This document shows, piece after piece, positions 1-11,871 of a DNA stretch of 64,000 nucleotides; position 1 is the stretch's first letter; each line of letters begins with the position of its first letter. This DNA comes from Lonicera japonica (taxonomy: Eukaryota; Streptophyta; Magnoliopsida; Dipsacales; Caprifoliaceae), in assembly GCA_021464415.1 (NCBI GenBank), contig CM038468.1:31546969-31610968 (forward strand). The letters are read 5' to 3'. The notes below the pieces were generated by a model. The model was not told the origin of the DNA and made no database searches. It saw nothing but the letters and a program-made list of their open reading frames with translations. Made by a program: the position numbers and the translations under genes.

Positions 1-515
1 TTAAGCATTTTTTTTTTGCCACCGAGATTCCTTAACTCTATGAGTAAATGTCTCAGGATCCGCAAGCTTTAAGAAAAGTACATGAAATCACATTAAAAAA
101 AATTCTAACTCAGGAACCACATTCTATTCTTTTCAAAATAAATATTCTCTCAATTTCAAATTGGGATTTTATATTTGATTTTCACACTTTTGTGAAGATA
201 TATTTATTCAAATATTAACATTATTTGTCAAAATATAACTTGTTTACTACAAATAACAAGATTTGGTACATTAACTAGTGTCCTAATCCCTCCCTCCCTC
301 CCTCCTTGGTGTTGTGCAACACTACCACTGTCCATATCCTAAGTTACACTATATTTGGTATGGCTGATTCTTTATAATTATAGATTTTTATTTAACATAA
401 AGTGCCGAGTTTTTCTCCGAAAAAATTAGCATACCCTAGTTATATCTTAAAATTAACATTTTTATCGTTTCCAATTTTTCCATTTTCATTAACACTATTC
501 CTTCAAAATTATTAG
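1..515 (+). other. Last intron of RINGv copy A (partial)
   Basis: From about base 41 this stretch aligns with 11110-11569, which is the 3' part of intron 2 in the complete copy B. Bases 1-40 resemble the right end of a hAT-like MITE seen at 10388-10784, with internal sequence missing. The intron ends at an AG at 514-515, in the same phase as in copy B. Exons 1 and 2 of copy A would lie upstream of the window. Confidence 0.7.
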
Positions 516-811
516 ATCAATGTAACCTAGTACCACTGGAAGGCGACCAAGAGATTTTTGAAGAAGATGCAGTGTGTGAAATTTGTTTTAATGCTTTCAA
601 ACTGAATGAAGAAATGGTAAAGATGAAATGCAAATGCAAGAGTGAAGAACTTGTGCATGAAGCATGTGCAACTATAAACAATTGTGGTGTATGTAAGCAG
701 CAAGTTGAGAAGATACACTTAATTCTGCTTCAACTCCCCACTGATGCTGGGGTTACTACACATAATAATTGGAAGAAGAAACTTAAATGGTTCTCACTAT
801 TTAAATGGTAA
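516..811 (+). CDS. RINGv (RING-CH) zinc-finger protein, copy A, last exon (partial gene)
   Basis: Last exon of a small RINGv-type protein. Plant RINGv proteins are generally E3 ubiquitin ligases. The exon starts after an AG, takes one base of a split codon from the missing upstream exon (GAT, Asp), and reads open for 97 codons to a TAA. Visible metal-ligand pattern: CEIC, then CKC, then LVHEAC, then CGVC, fitting a C4HC3 RINGv finger. The loop between the HxxC and the last CxxC is only five residues, much shorter than in typical plant RINGv proteins, and the usual Trp is missing. The C-terminus is basic and ends in WFSLFKW, as in copies B and D. Upstream exons are outside the window, so function of this copy cannot be judged. 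Confidence 0.7.
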
Positions 812-1659
812 TTTAGTTTAATATTATATCTTAACAAAATGTCTGGAAGAAATAAATCAAATACCATTTGATAATTTATTGTTAGTGCAAGTCTAAAGAT
901 CCTTAATTACTTCTTCCCAATTGTTTTTTTTTTTTTTTTGTGTTTGTTGGCTACAAATGCTTATGTTGATATATATGTAACCCATTATTTCCATTTTATA
1001 TATAATAAAATTTCACTCTATTATTTGACTAATGTTTAAAAAAAAAATATTATTACAAGCAAAATTAACAATAGACGAGAGCCATCTATAGTCCCTTGAA
1101 AGGGGTTAATAGCTAGCCAAGGCAAAATTTTCTCATATATGTATATATTTTTTTAACTATCACCTAAAGAATTAATTTTGGGAAGTTATTCAAATCATGG
1201 ATATTCTACACTTGTGTAATTTTTAATAGCCATGGAAAATGGGTAATTTTAATTAATGAGGAATGATTTATTACTCAATAATAAAAAAATAAAATAGAAT
1301 TAAATGATGTGTGTGGCTAGTGCATGCAGGACAATTAAAAACCACGACTATGAAGTGCCATGTAATCTGTAAACGGTCAATAGACAACTTACGTTAGGTT
1401 ACCCAAAATAAAAACGTTGAAAAAATATAACTTTAATTTTGTGCAAAATAAAATTGTATGTTATCATCTAAAGTGTAAAAAAAGAATGAGTACATTGTAA
1501 TTTTTAATATTATACCCTAGAAAATATTTGGCCCGGTACGTACAAGAGTTATAGTTATTGTTGGAGATGCTTTAGGGTAATGGATGGTTAGATAAAAATA
1601 ATGTAATCTCCCATTTAAGTAATTTTCTCTTGTAGATAAATACAACATGATCCTAGTCG

Positions 1660-1890
1660 TGACTCTACTGGGTTGGGCCCCTTCTTGGTTTGGGAGCAGG
1701 CTTGGACCCACCAGTTTGTGCAAATAGTAATAATATTGTCTCCATGTTAAATATTTTTGTGCTACATGTGTGGAGTTATATCTTAAAATGTTTCGTTATT
1801 ATGTGGTGACACTACCATGTCTATTAACCCTTATTGAGTTCTAAATTTTTTTCATATAGGATCAATGGTTTGAATCTTCCATTCTCAACA
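1660..1890 (-). mobile_element. TRIM-like LTR fragment
   Basis: Read on the minus strand this begins TGTTGAGAATGG and follows the LTR at 37682-37911 with moderate divergence. Shared landmarks are the CAAACCATTGATCC stretch, a CTCCACAC-GTG segment and a GAC(A)ATATT-like segment. No internal domain adjoins it, so it is a solo or truncated LTR. It was already present before the segmental duplication, because the same fragment occurs at 12765-12998. Confidence 0.6.
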
Positions 1891-2976
1891 ATAAGCCACC
1901 ACCTTAAGTATATTGTTTCGTGAGAAATTCGAAAAAACATCCCAGCAAACCACCTTTTTCCAACTTTGAATAAATAAATAAAAAAAAATAGACAAATTTA
2001 TCTTCCAAAAAAAATGTTGTCTAATTATTAGTACAATTTCTCATCTTTGTTGTAAAACGGATCATTAAGAATTAGGAAAATAAGACTCTTTACAGTTTAG
2101 TTTAACGGATAATTACGCAGGATACCTTAATAAGTTATACATTTTAAAAATATATATAATTTATCAATGCATATGTTATGAATAACTAGTATTTATAGCA
2201 TTTCTGGTTATCCAATTAAAATTTTTGTGAGACGATCAAAGGAAACCCACATGATTATTGAAGGTAATATCACTTTTAATATTTAATAACCTAGTTTTGA
2301 TCTGCGAGAAAGTCAAGAATTAATTTCTAATTATTATTATTGTAATTAAATTTACAACTGTCAGGCTATCTCTTTCTACAATGTATATATTTATTTATTG
2401 TGATAATTTTAAGGTTCTATATATATATATATGATGTAGGGAAGGAAAGGGAAATGATTTTCTTGAAGATGAGGGAATTGATTAGAAACTTTATAATCAC
2501 CCCATCACATCCTGTAAATTCATCTCGATTTTATATCAATTGGCCAAACAAGTAATAACGCCAATCTTCAACTCCTTCTTAGTACACCACTTTATATTCA
2601 ACCTCCAAAATCGGCACACCACTGTCATAAAGTAGTATACATTTTGGCTAAGGATTCCACCATTGGCTGCCATTAACGTTCTCATATATATACATGCATC
2701 ACATATTTATCGAATGTAGAAGATGAGGGTGTTTTGGGACTTTTGGATTTCAATAATTATTATAGTGATAAAAATTTTGGTGGATAAATTTATCATTTTA
2801 TTTTTGTTAAAGATTAATATATACTAGTCAACTGTCTATTTTGTAGGATGGATATACTGAAAGATTAGGTTGATGGAAATAAAATTACCCATATTTAATC
2901 TCCTTAATTTATTGAATTTGAATTAAAAGTACCCCCGATATATTTAAGAATATCATTTCACATGTGTGTAGGATTA

Positions 2977-3281
2977 GGCCTCGTTTGGTTTACAGATGGG
3001 AAATCAATTACCTTATTTTTTCCATGGAAGTGGGAAACTAAAATTCTTGTCAAGTTTCTTTCTTATGTTTGGTAAAGCATTGAAAGTATTTAGGTAGGGA
3101 TATTGCTGTCCAAAAGTTTTGTAATAAATGGTAGAAAATCACAAGAGAAAATCAATCACATGGGTTTTGAGAGGAATGACTTTATCCCCTACTTTCCTCC
3201 TGTCAAGAAAGTGCTTCCGGAATATGTATGCTTACCAAACAAAAAAAAAACAAATGCTCAAATCCGCGAATCAAACGAGCT
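2977..3281. mobile_element. Tourist/Harbinger-like MITE, copy 1
   Basis: It starts GGCCTCGTTTGGTT and ends in the approximate inverse (AATCAAACGAGCT). TTA flanks both sides (2974-2976 and 3282-3284), the target duplication typical of PIF/Harbinger. The interior matches the second copy at 10789-11108 and contains no credible gene. The element is absent from the equivalent site downstream of copy B, so it arrived after the duplication. Confidence 0.7.
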
Positions 3282-3349
3282 TTAACAGTATATTCACACT
3301 CAAAACGGTCAAACCAACAGTCAGAACTAAAATCCCCATATATATTGTG

Positions 3350-3350
<1 letters not shown>

Positions 3351-3390
<40 letters not shown>
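3351..3390. repeat. (TA)n(GA)n microsatellite
   Basis: A run of TA dinucleotides passes directly into about eleven GA dinucleotides. It lies just downstream of the Tourist-like MITE and no gene is associated with it. Confidence 0.95.
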
Positions 3391-3391
<1 letters not shown>

Positions 3392-3775
3392 CGTTTACAG
3401 AAGTTTGGGGCGATTTGTCATGATGTAGCTTTATGATATGGTCAATATAAAATTAAAGTTGTTGGAGACTGGAGAGGCATGGAATGCCGCTAATTAATAA
3501 TAGTCTGTTCTCAATGTTGCAGTTAAATGGAAGGGGAAAATACATTAAATTCCCATGCATGTGTTATGTCACGCTAACAAATTACACTCTAAACTATTCT
3601 ACTCGACATTAGATTAACTCCATGTATTATTGTCGCTTTTTATTTTACTCCGACCTGATAAAAATCTTCAGATTTTCAAACAAAAGACTCACATGACATT
3701 AAATAACTAAGTAAATTATCATAAATGTTTCTTATCATTCATTCAAAACACAAAAATACCTCATCTTTTTTATAA

Positions 3776-4540
3776 GACTAATTTTAAATGAACCCACCAA
3801 AACATTCTTCTCACCCCTATTTTTAGTTTCTTTCAACTTACCCCATTAAATCTTTTTAATTCTTTTAAACTCACCCCACCTATCCTTCAATTGCCAAATA
3901 ACACACTATAGCAAATCCCTTCACTGTTCTACCAAAAACCCCATGTTAATTCATGTCGCCAACTGCATTATTAAAGCAAGGAATCATCCACAATTTCTTA
4001 CCTAAGGTTACATCAATAATTAAACATCATGACCAATCTGTCTACACATCCATCTTCGATCGTTTTTATTTTTTTCTAATATCAAAAGATGTAGAGGTTT
4101 CATGGTCTAAATCTCCCTAATGTCAAGAAATAATTTTTGATGAGATTCCTTCTCTTATAAAACCTAATTTGTTGAATTGCAGAGGGAATCCATTAAAATG
4201 TCCATGAGTTTCTCCTCATTCTCTGGTGATACTCTCTGACCTTCTTCTATATACAAAACCCTAGAGACCTTCAATGAAATTAGTATGGACGACGGTTGAA
4301 GGAATTGTTCAGAATTGGAGTGAGTGAGAGAGAATTTGATGAAAATTATTGGTAGAGGAATGGTATTGAGAGAGTGCAAAACAGGGGAATAGTTGTTGAT
4401 TTTGAAAAAATGGGTGAATGGGAGAGTTGGACAGGAGAAAAGCTGTGAGGCTTGTTTGGCTAGATTTATTGCATTATTTCTCAAATTAATTGGGGTGAAT
4501 TGAAAGATTAGTGGGTGCGAACAAGAATTCTCTTTTATAA
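3776..4540. mobile_element. 765-bp insertion in unit 1, flanked by TTATAA
   Basis: Copy B reads straight from the sequence matching 3760 to that matching 4541. Here 765 extra bases separate them, with TTATAA at 3770-3775 and again at 4535-4540. That fits an insertion with a 6-bp target duplication, although a low-complexity motif can match by chance. No clear terminal inverted repeat is seen. A 137-codon minus-strand open frame inside it has no recognisable domain and is probably chance. Confidence 0.5.
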
Positions 4541-5359
4541 ATATGCATTTTTCTTCTAATTTATCTCTCAAAATCATCCATTTCTTCTCATTTCTCTCTC
4601 ATCTATTTCTTCATTTCCTTTTCTCATCAACTTTGCCTTTCGTTCTCAACATTTAAGGTACACATTTCATAGAAAAAAGTTTCTTATTCTAAATTGGTAG
4701 GTAAATTGTAACTCATCAAAATAATAAAGGAGTAATGTCAGTCTCTCTATTTGAAAATCTTTGGGTTTCTAATTGAGTACAGGGAGTTTAGTGTAGGGTA
4801 AAATAGTTTATGGGGCAACCTGTTAACGCAACAAACAATAGTTGGGTTTAATGTAATTTCCCATGGGGAATACTAGCTCCTTGTGCATAAATGAAGCCAA
4901 ACTAAAATAAACACATTTTTACTCTTTATATAATACAATAGGCATAAATATGGTCTATGAAATAATTGAACATAGAAAATATTCAAGAATATCATATCAT
5001 ATTTCTATGTTTTGTATAATTCAGATTGTATTGACACCCAACCTATCAGTTATATAACTAATTTATTTAAAATTGTTGTCATTTTAATTATTATTTTTTT
5101 CGCACATAACCAAAGAATTATTGAAAAAGATTCTTTAAATACTCGTCTCAACCATGTAGTTTTATTGGTTTTATTTTAATTAAAGCTAAGTGCACGTATA
5201 ATCACAACCTTTTCCGCGTAGAAATATTTGTTTAGTGAATGATGCAAGGTAATAAATTTAATATCACTTAATAAATTCTTGACCTAAGGACTAGATAATT
5301 ATAGACAAGCTGTGAACGGATTATCTATCCGTCATACCGTACCCATTGTTACAATACTG

Positions 5360-5565
5360 TCCAAAAGTTAAGTTGACAAAGTCAAATCCACTAATTTACA
5401 TATATAATGTAAAATAGCATGTTTGTCCAAGAGTCAAGTTGATAAAATCAAATCTACTAATATACATATATAATATAAAATAACATCTGTGTTTGTCGAA
5501 AAGTCAAGTTGTTCAAGTCAAATCAGCTAATTTACATATATGATATTATTTTACATTATATATGT
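5360..5565. repeat. Tandem repeat of about 70 bp, three copies
   Basis: Three successive units share the pattern GTCCAAAAGTCAAGTTGA, then CAAGTCAAATC, then ACTAATTTACATATATAA. Single copies of the unit lie about 200 bp upstream of RINGv copy B (8083-8150) and of copy C (33865-33930). This marks the block as the promoter-distal region of a gene unit, here expanded and not followed by an exon 1. Confidence 0.75.
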
Positions 5566-8010
5566 AATTTAATTTTATTAAACCACATTTCTAGTAATTA
5601 CATATTTTTATCAAAGTTTTATATTATTTACATTTTAGCCCTTTTCTTAACAATGACATTTTAACTCATTTAAAAAGTAGTAGTTAAACACTCCTTTTTT
5701 TAAGTACACATACGCGGGTAGTTCTATGAAAGGGGCAGGGCAGGAGCGGGAATTGAACCATAGCACCTTTGTGTGCATATACATGTTTTTTAAACTTTGT
5801 ATTAAAATCATCACTTTAAGACAAAATTTGTCGAATAAATAATTAGAATAAAGGCATAATTGCATTTATAGAAAGGCATACTTGAATTTCTTGAAAAAAT
5901 ATAGGTAGATAATTAAGATTCAAAAAGCACAATAGCAAGACAATTTTCTTGGACCGATGTTTGTTAAAGAGGTTTCGTCGTTATTGTGAGTTTGTTAAAG
6001 AAGTTTCATCATTACTTTGAGTCCCCGTCTTTTATTGTTACTTGTAGCCGTTGTCAAAAACAATGTGACGAAGTCAAGACCTTTTCTCAAGTGGGGCACT
6101 TTGATACACAGAATACACATGTATAAATATGCAAATAAGGGACTAATGACTAGTAGTCGGACACGACAACACTTTTTTGCAATTTTATAATATTAGAAAG
6201 GTTATGAATTACAGTTTGAATGAAATCGCACAAATTCTACGGAAGATTAGTCTAATAAATTAATCTATACTATTATTATTATAAATACGTTTGAATAATC
6301 TGTTTTTCAAATTTGTAATGTTGAAAATGTTGTAGGTTAGAGTAATCTATATAAATATGGATAGTGCCAAAAAAAAAAATAGTTATCTACAATAGAGATG
6401 ATGCCGTAGGCTCCAATAATTATATGTAAATATAAACAAAATCGCAGAATGAGTAATTTGGAACTTGTAATGTGTATATAATATTGCCATGTTGTAGGCG
6501 AGGGTAACATATAGTTTATTCTAGTACTTAAAAAGGTGGGCTACCTATATATAATAAATCTATAAACATGATCGAGACATATGGAGTTGCTTGGAAAAAT
6601 ATTGTTGGAACTTTGGTAGAAGAATAATACTTGTTCAATGAATATTTTTGATTGAGTTAGGCATTTAATATAAATATGTATATCTATATATAATATTTTT
6701 TTCAATAATATAAAGCAACTGTTATATGGCTATGGTGGGAATTCTACTAACGGGAGGAGTCAGAGAGAATTTGTGGTGGGAATTTTTTTCCTGCTGCAGT
6801 AAAATTGTGTCCGCAAGTCAACAAACGCTGGAGGATGGTGAGGCTAGTTGTGCTCAAAGAAAAATGCTCTTTTAACGGGCCGTAACCTCTAAGATTAACT
6901 TATTGACGAATTAGGAACACATATTAAGCCAAATATTTTGACTAGATAAGTTTTCAATTTTTTATAATTACCAATTTTCATCCTATCTTTATATTATTAA
7001 CATTTTAACCCTTAGAAATTGAAACTTCCACTTTAAACAATATTTTTATCACCCAACTTTCATCATATCTTTATATTATTAACATTTTTAACCCCTAAAA
7101 GATAGAAGCTTTCACTTTAAAAAATATTTAAGGAACTGATTTTAATTATTTCTTTTAGGCTCCTTTTGATAACAACATGAAAAAAAAAAAAATACTTGAT
7201 TTGTGTGAGAAGTTGGAAAACATACAAGTTGAGGCATGTGATGAAATATCTTGTTACTTATTTTCACCACTTGCCTCACCTCAAATTATTTTCCAAACTC
7301 TCACATGAATCAAGTGTTTTTCTTTTCACTTTCCATATCGTAATAAAACGGATACTTAATAGTTAAATTTATTATATCAGAAAATGGATGGGACATAACA
7401 TAATCATGAAATATTTTTTTATGATATCCAAAATTAAGAATTCAACTTTTTTTAGATGTCCCAAATTGAGTATCTCAATTTTAGCGTCGAATTCACTTAG
7501 CGTCTTTTAATGGTTTTAAAGCCTTTTTTATAAAATGTAAAGAACATATTATATACTTGAGCATATCCTATTTCTAATTGGTAATGGAAACATCCATTTT
7601 AACATTGATGCAAACATCATACGGGAAAATTTGGGTAAAAGTCTAAACATTTTTTTGGATGTCCCAGCTTGATTATTACAATTTTAGCGTTGAATCCACT
7701 TAGCATCTTTTAATAGCTTTAAAGCCTCTTTATAAGTATAATTTTTTTTTATATACTTGAGCATATATATATATCCTATTTCTAATTGGTAATTAAGAAA
7801 TCTAATTTAATGCTGATACAAATGTCTAATGGATGAATTTGTGTAAAAGACAAAATAGTCTTAATTTTTTAACTATGAATTTAATGATAATAGATTTTTG
7901 TTTCAAAACTAAATACAAAGTTTGAGTAAGAGTGGATATCTTTCTCAAATTTGTGATTAGAAATTGTATATAAGTTTAAAAACTTACGGCGTTTTTCACG
8001 CTAGCAAAGT
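5566..8010. other. AT-rich intergenic block without a recognised gene
   Basis: The equivalent stretch is missing upstream of copy C, so it is an insertion or expansion in this unit. It holds two local tandem duplications. One is ~95 bp (6958-7050 and 7051-7140) sharing CTTTATATTATTAACATTTT. The other is ~215 bp (about 7447-7610 and 7661-7830) sharing CACTTAGC(G/A)TCTTTTAAT and a TATACTTGAGCATAT tail. No coding signal was seen on either strand. Confidence 0.5.
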
Positions 8011-8227
8011 TCTTTAATTTTGTTATCTAATAATTGTTGATCCATTGTAGTGTACCCATCATTACAATATATATTGTGTCCAAAAGTCAAGTTGATCAAG
8101 TCAAATCTACTAATATACATATATAATATAAAATAACATCTATGTTTGTCATGATACATACATCTCTTTAATGTAGCTTGTTTATTCCTACTTTGTGTCT
8201 TGGTTTGTTAATGTGGCCAATTAATCC

Positions 8228-8238
8228 ATATATATATA
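8228..8238 (+). promoter_or_regulatory. TATA box of RINGv copy B
   Basis: TATATATATA lies about 52 bases before the start codon at 8290. The same element stands at the same distance in copy C (about 34058-34069), inside a conserved stretch of ~200 bp upstream. Known plant TATA boxes sit ~30 bp from the transcription start, so the 5' UTR would be very short. Confidence 0.55.
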
Positions 8239-8289
8239 CACTGCCGAAGAAATACACGGAGCTAGAAGAAATCTTGGTAGCAGAGAGCA

Positions 8290-11200
8290 ATGCTGAGGAT
8301 TCTGTTTATGCCTTTCCACAGGTGCTTAGCTGCTAACGATGACGATGATGATGACAATGACAATCGGCGAGTAAGTAATCAATATTGAGATTTTTTAACT
8401 TTAAACAATGTTACATGTATTGAACTTTGTCAAACAAAACAAGTAGCTATACTCTCACCAACGGCACAATCATTTAATGCATTAGTATTCATTATATGCA
8501 TAAGTATTGGTGCATTGTTGACGATTTTTGAAGTACTAGCTAAATTATTTATTTGGAGTGTTGATAGTCGTACCTCTTAATAAAAGAGTTTCTTTCTTAA
8601 TTAACTACACACCGAAACACACCATATATATACACGTCTTTTTCGTTACATGCGCGTGCATAATTTAATTTAAAATAGTAAAATAAATAAGAAAAAAATG
8701 GTAATAGTTTAACATTTCAAGCATAAACTTGCTAAGGCAAAGGTTATATCTTGTACATGCATTAATTGAATTAAAGTTCAGACAATTTAACTTTTACATC
8801 ATATATTTCGGGTGAGATCTAATTATAATTATTATGTTCTCGTATTATTATTACTTATTTTTTCTTCGTTTGCAGACATGTTCTTCTGCTAGGCCATCAT
8901 TTGCAAGGAGACTTCGTATGGTGAAGGATTCAATTCCAAGGTCATTAATACCCGGGGGAAATACTTTCGTCGCGAGACAGAGAACAAATGTTAAAGGTAC
9001 GTATTTAATATAATTACAAATATGCACAAATATATAATTATGTATCCCTTATTTGAACAACATTAAGAATCTGCCATTTCGAAAAGTAAATCAATATTTG
9101 TTTTCAATGAATTTTTGAGGATATGATATATATATATACAATACATTTCTTATACATATCAGTCTATACGAACCGGAATCTTTAGCGACAGTTTCCGTCG
9201 CGAATACATTGGAGATATGTTTTTAGCGACAGTTTTTGTTGCTAAAAGTCCCGGTCCATACGGACGGTTCCGCATGAGAAATTTTCCGTAGATATATAAT
9301 GAGTATATCATTTCAACCAAATTAGGAAGGTGTAGAGAATATCTATCAATTATATTTGTAGACATTTATAACTCTGTATTCTAACAAACTTGTGCCGGAC
9401 AGTAGGGTGAAATGAACAAAATTTGACAAAAGGCTAAAACAAACGTGTGTGGAGTTTATATTTAATTAGAGCGCATTGTTAACCAAACAATGATATGGCT
9501 AGAAGTTTGCAGAAAATCGATTGGACAAACAATATCTAATGAATTGGGCTGAACCAGTACAATTTGCTCAACATTTTTAGTCCTCTGTTGGACTTGGTCT
9601 AAACTTGTGAATAAACTAGTCAAGATCGACTGGACTGGATCACCGCTCTCTATCGTGGGATGTTCATAGTGGGATCCGAATTGGATTGCAACATTTTTTA
9701 TTTTTAAAAATAGGTTCTTTTAAAATAATTCTATTCTACTCTTGCCATACTTTTTTAGTAAATTGTAGTCAAGACCAAATGTGAAAAACTAGTCCGGCCC
9801 AGTCTATTAGTCTAGCCGGCATACCAAACATATAAAGTATGATCTTAAATGTATTATTCATTATTTTTTTACATAATTTTATTTTCTTTATTTTTTGGTC
9901 ACCATGTATCTAGTTTTTTTTTTATTTTGATGAGTAGGTTTCAAATATATAAATTTTATTATAATTCAAAATTTTGATTTAAAGTTATGTCATTTAAATT
10001 TTAAACAAAATTAATGAAGTAAAGTAATTTGGAAGAGTAAAGAATGTGTGGATTGCGTATTGTATTTGATTGTGTGTATTAAGGTGTATGTGTGTCCTAA
10101 AATTAATTTGACACCCTAGTAGGAGCATAAGAACACGTCTAACGGTTTAAATTGAATGAGGTATTGAGAGAACAATTATGAACTAATTGTGTAGCTTTTT
10201 TGAGAGGGATTTGAATTGTTTTTGTTCCTTATTATATATATAGATATGTTAATTACTCTAAGTATCAGTGAATTCCACTAATATATGGTATTTGTTTCAA
10301 TTGAACTACGTAAAATCAGTGAAATTATCTAACAATTTTGTGTATATCTGAATTTACACTAAAAAAAATATCCGTTAATTACATTGATTAAGGATGACAA
10401 ATTTCCCCGTGAATTTGAGTCCCCGTGGTGAATTGCTTTACAGAGTCCTGGATGGAGAAAAAATAATTCTCTAACATATATTTGGAGATACGGACCGGGA
10501 ATGGGGACTCCGCTTTGTGAGAAATCCGATTAATTAAATATATTTTGTAATATTCAAAAAATAAAGTTTCTATCTATATACTAATCAAATATAAATAAAT
10601 ACATAATGTAGTAGCGGGACTAACCTCTTAAATAAAACTATTTATAAGAATATAAGCCATGACATAATAATATATATAATGAAAATAAAATTCTTTTTTA
10701 AGCAATTTTTCTTGTGGCGGGGATTCCCCGTTAGAAGCAAAGCTGGGGATGGAAAATGCATACTTGCCCTACTGCCATCCTTAACTTAGGCCTTGTTTGG
10801 TTCACGGAAGGTAAATCAATTTCTTTGTCTTTTCCACAAAGGTGGGAAACTAAATTTCCTGTCAAATTTCCTTGTTTTTGTTTGGTAAAGTATGGAAAGT
10901 ATTTAGGTAAGGGTATTATTGTCCAAAATTTTTGTAATAAATACTTGGAAATCACATGGAAAAATCAATTCCATGTGTTTTGAGAGGAATGGTTTTACCC
11001 CGTATTTTTCTCTCTGTCGGAAATATTTCCGGAATTTGTGCTTATCAAACAAAGGAAAGGAAAGACTTTCCTTTCCCGAGTTCTCAAATCCGTGAACCAA
11101 ACGAGGCCTGCGAGTAAATGTCTCAGGAATTGCAAGCTTTAAGAAAATTACATGCATGAAACCACATTAAAAAAATGAGAAAAAATAATCGAACTAAGAG

Positions 11201-11871
11201 ACTGGATTCTATTTTTTTTAAAGCAAATATTCTCTCAATTCAACTTGAGATTTTATGTTTGTTTTTCACTATTTTGTGAAGATATACTAATTTTAACATT
11301 ATTTGTCAAAATATAACTTGTTTACTATATAATAAGATTTGGTACATTAACTAGTTCTTTTAAGGTGTCAGGCAACACTACCACTTTTTATATCCTAAGT
11401 TGCACCATGGTATGGCTGAATCTTTATAATTGTAGATTTTTATTTAACATAGAGTGCCGGGTTTTTATCGATCCGAAAAAATTAACATACCCCAGTTGTT
11501 TCTCAGTACATTTTTATCGTTTCCAATTTTTCCATTTTAAAATATATAACACCGTTCCTTCAAAATTAGATCAAGATAACCTAGTTCCACTTGAAGGCGA
11601 CCAAGAAATTATCGGAGAAGATGCAGTGTGTGAAATTTGTTTTAAGGCTTTCAATGTGAATGAAGAAATGGTAAAGATGAAATGCCAATGCAAATGCAAG
11701 AGCGAAGAACTTGTGCATGAAGCATGTGCAACTATAAGCAATTGTGGTGTATGTAAGCAGCAAGTTGAGAAGATTCACTTAATTTTACTTCAACTCCCCA
11801 CTGACGCTGGGGTTACTACACAAAAAAATTGGAAGAAGAAATTTAAATGGTTCTCACTATTTAAATGGTAA
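8290..11871 (+). CDS. RINGv (RING-CH) zinc-finger protein, copy B, three exons
   Basis: Predicted 167-residue RINGv protein, probably an E3 ubiquitin ligase or a relic of one. Exons: 8290-8370, 8876-8996 and 11570-11871. Donors GTAAGT and GTACGT and both acceptors are good. Phases (0, then 1) join without a stop. Exon 1 encodes an acidic Asp-rich run near residues 17-25. Exon 2 is basic and Ser/Arg-rich. Exon 3 holds the finger: C88, C91, the cluster C106/C108/C110, H117, C120, C126 and C129. It is followed by an IHLILLQLP segment similar to the VTLL region after the finger in plant RINGv proteins, then a basic tail ending WFSLFKW. Odd points: only five residues between C120 and C126, no Trp in that loop, and an extra Cys pair relative to copies A and D. 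Intron 2 is long (2573 bp) because MITEs lie in it. Splicing is inferred from signals and paralogues. Confidence 0.75.
9162..9265. mobile_element. Short MITE in intron 2 of copy B
   Basis: About 100 bp with imperfect terminal inverted repeats: GTCTATACGAACCGGAAT at the left against GTCCGTATGGACCGGGAC read from the right. The interior has inverted TTTAGCGACAGTTT motifs, giving a hairpin-like element. It is intronic and has no coding content. Confidence 0.5.
10388..10784. mobile_element. hAT-like MITE in intron 2 of copy B
   Basis: The ends are inverted, TTAAGGATGACA at the left and TGCCATCCTTAA at the right. The interior has several GGGGAT/CCCCG tracts common in hAT-type nonautonomous elements of plants. 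Part of its right end survives at 1-40 in copy A, so insertion predates the duplication. Confidence 0.5.
10789..11108. mobile_element. Tourist/Harbinger-like MITE, copy 2
   Basis: GGCCTTGTTTGGTTCACGGA at the left is matched by the inverse TCCGTGAACCAAACGAGGCC at the right. Interior similarity to 2977-3281 is clear along the whole length. The left flank is TTA, but the right flank is not, so the target duplication has decayed. It lies in intron 2 of RINGv copy B, directly beside the hAT-like MITE. Confidence 0.7.

Larger units (their letters stand above)
41..5080 (+). repeat. Segmental duplication, unit 1 (partner 11110-14021 plus 33531-33950)
   Basis: Base-by-base similarity runs from intron 2 of RINGv copy A through exon 3 and about 4 kb of downstream noncoding DNA. 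The partner begins at 11110 and runs to 14021. There it is interrupted by the ~19.5 kb transposon nest and resumes at 33531, where it matches 5070 onward. Differences are scattered substitutions plus discrete insertions: the MITE at 2977-3281 and a 765-bp block at 3776-4540 occur only in this unit. Between 812 and 2973 I see no other gene. Confidence 0.85.

Noticed and set aside
4164..4577. 137-codon minus-strand open frame
   Set aside because: It crosses the border of the 765-bp insertion, has no recognisable domain and is absent in the duplicate unit.
5735..5775. Possible tRNA or SINE B box (GGTTCAATTCC on the minus strand)
   Set aside because: No A box at the right distance and no cloverleaf.
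10756..11157. Overlapping frames on both strands near 10.7-11.2 kb
   Set aside because: They lie in the two adjoining MITEs inside an intron.
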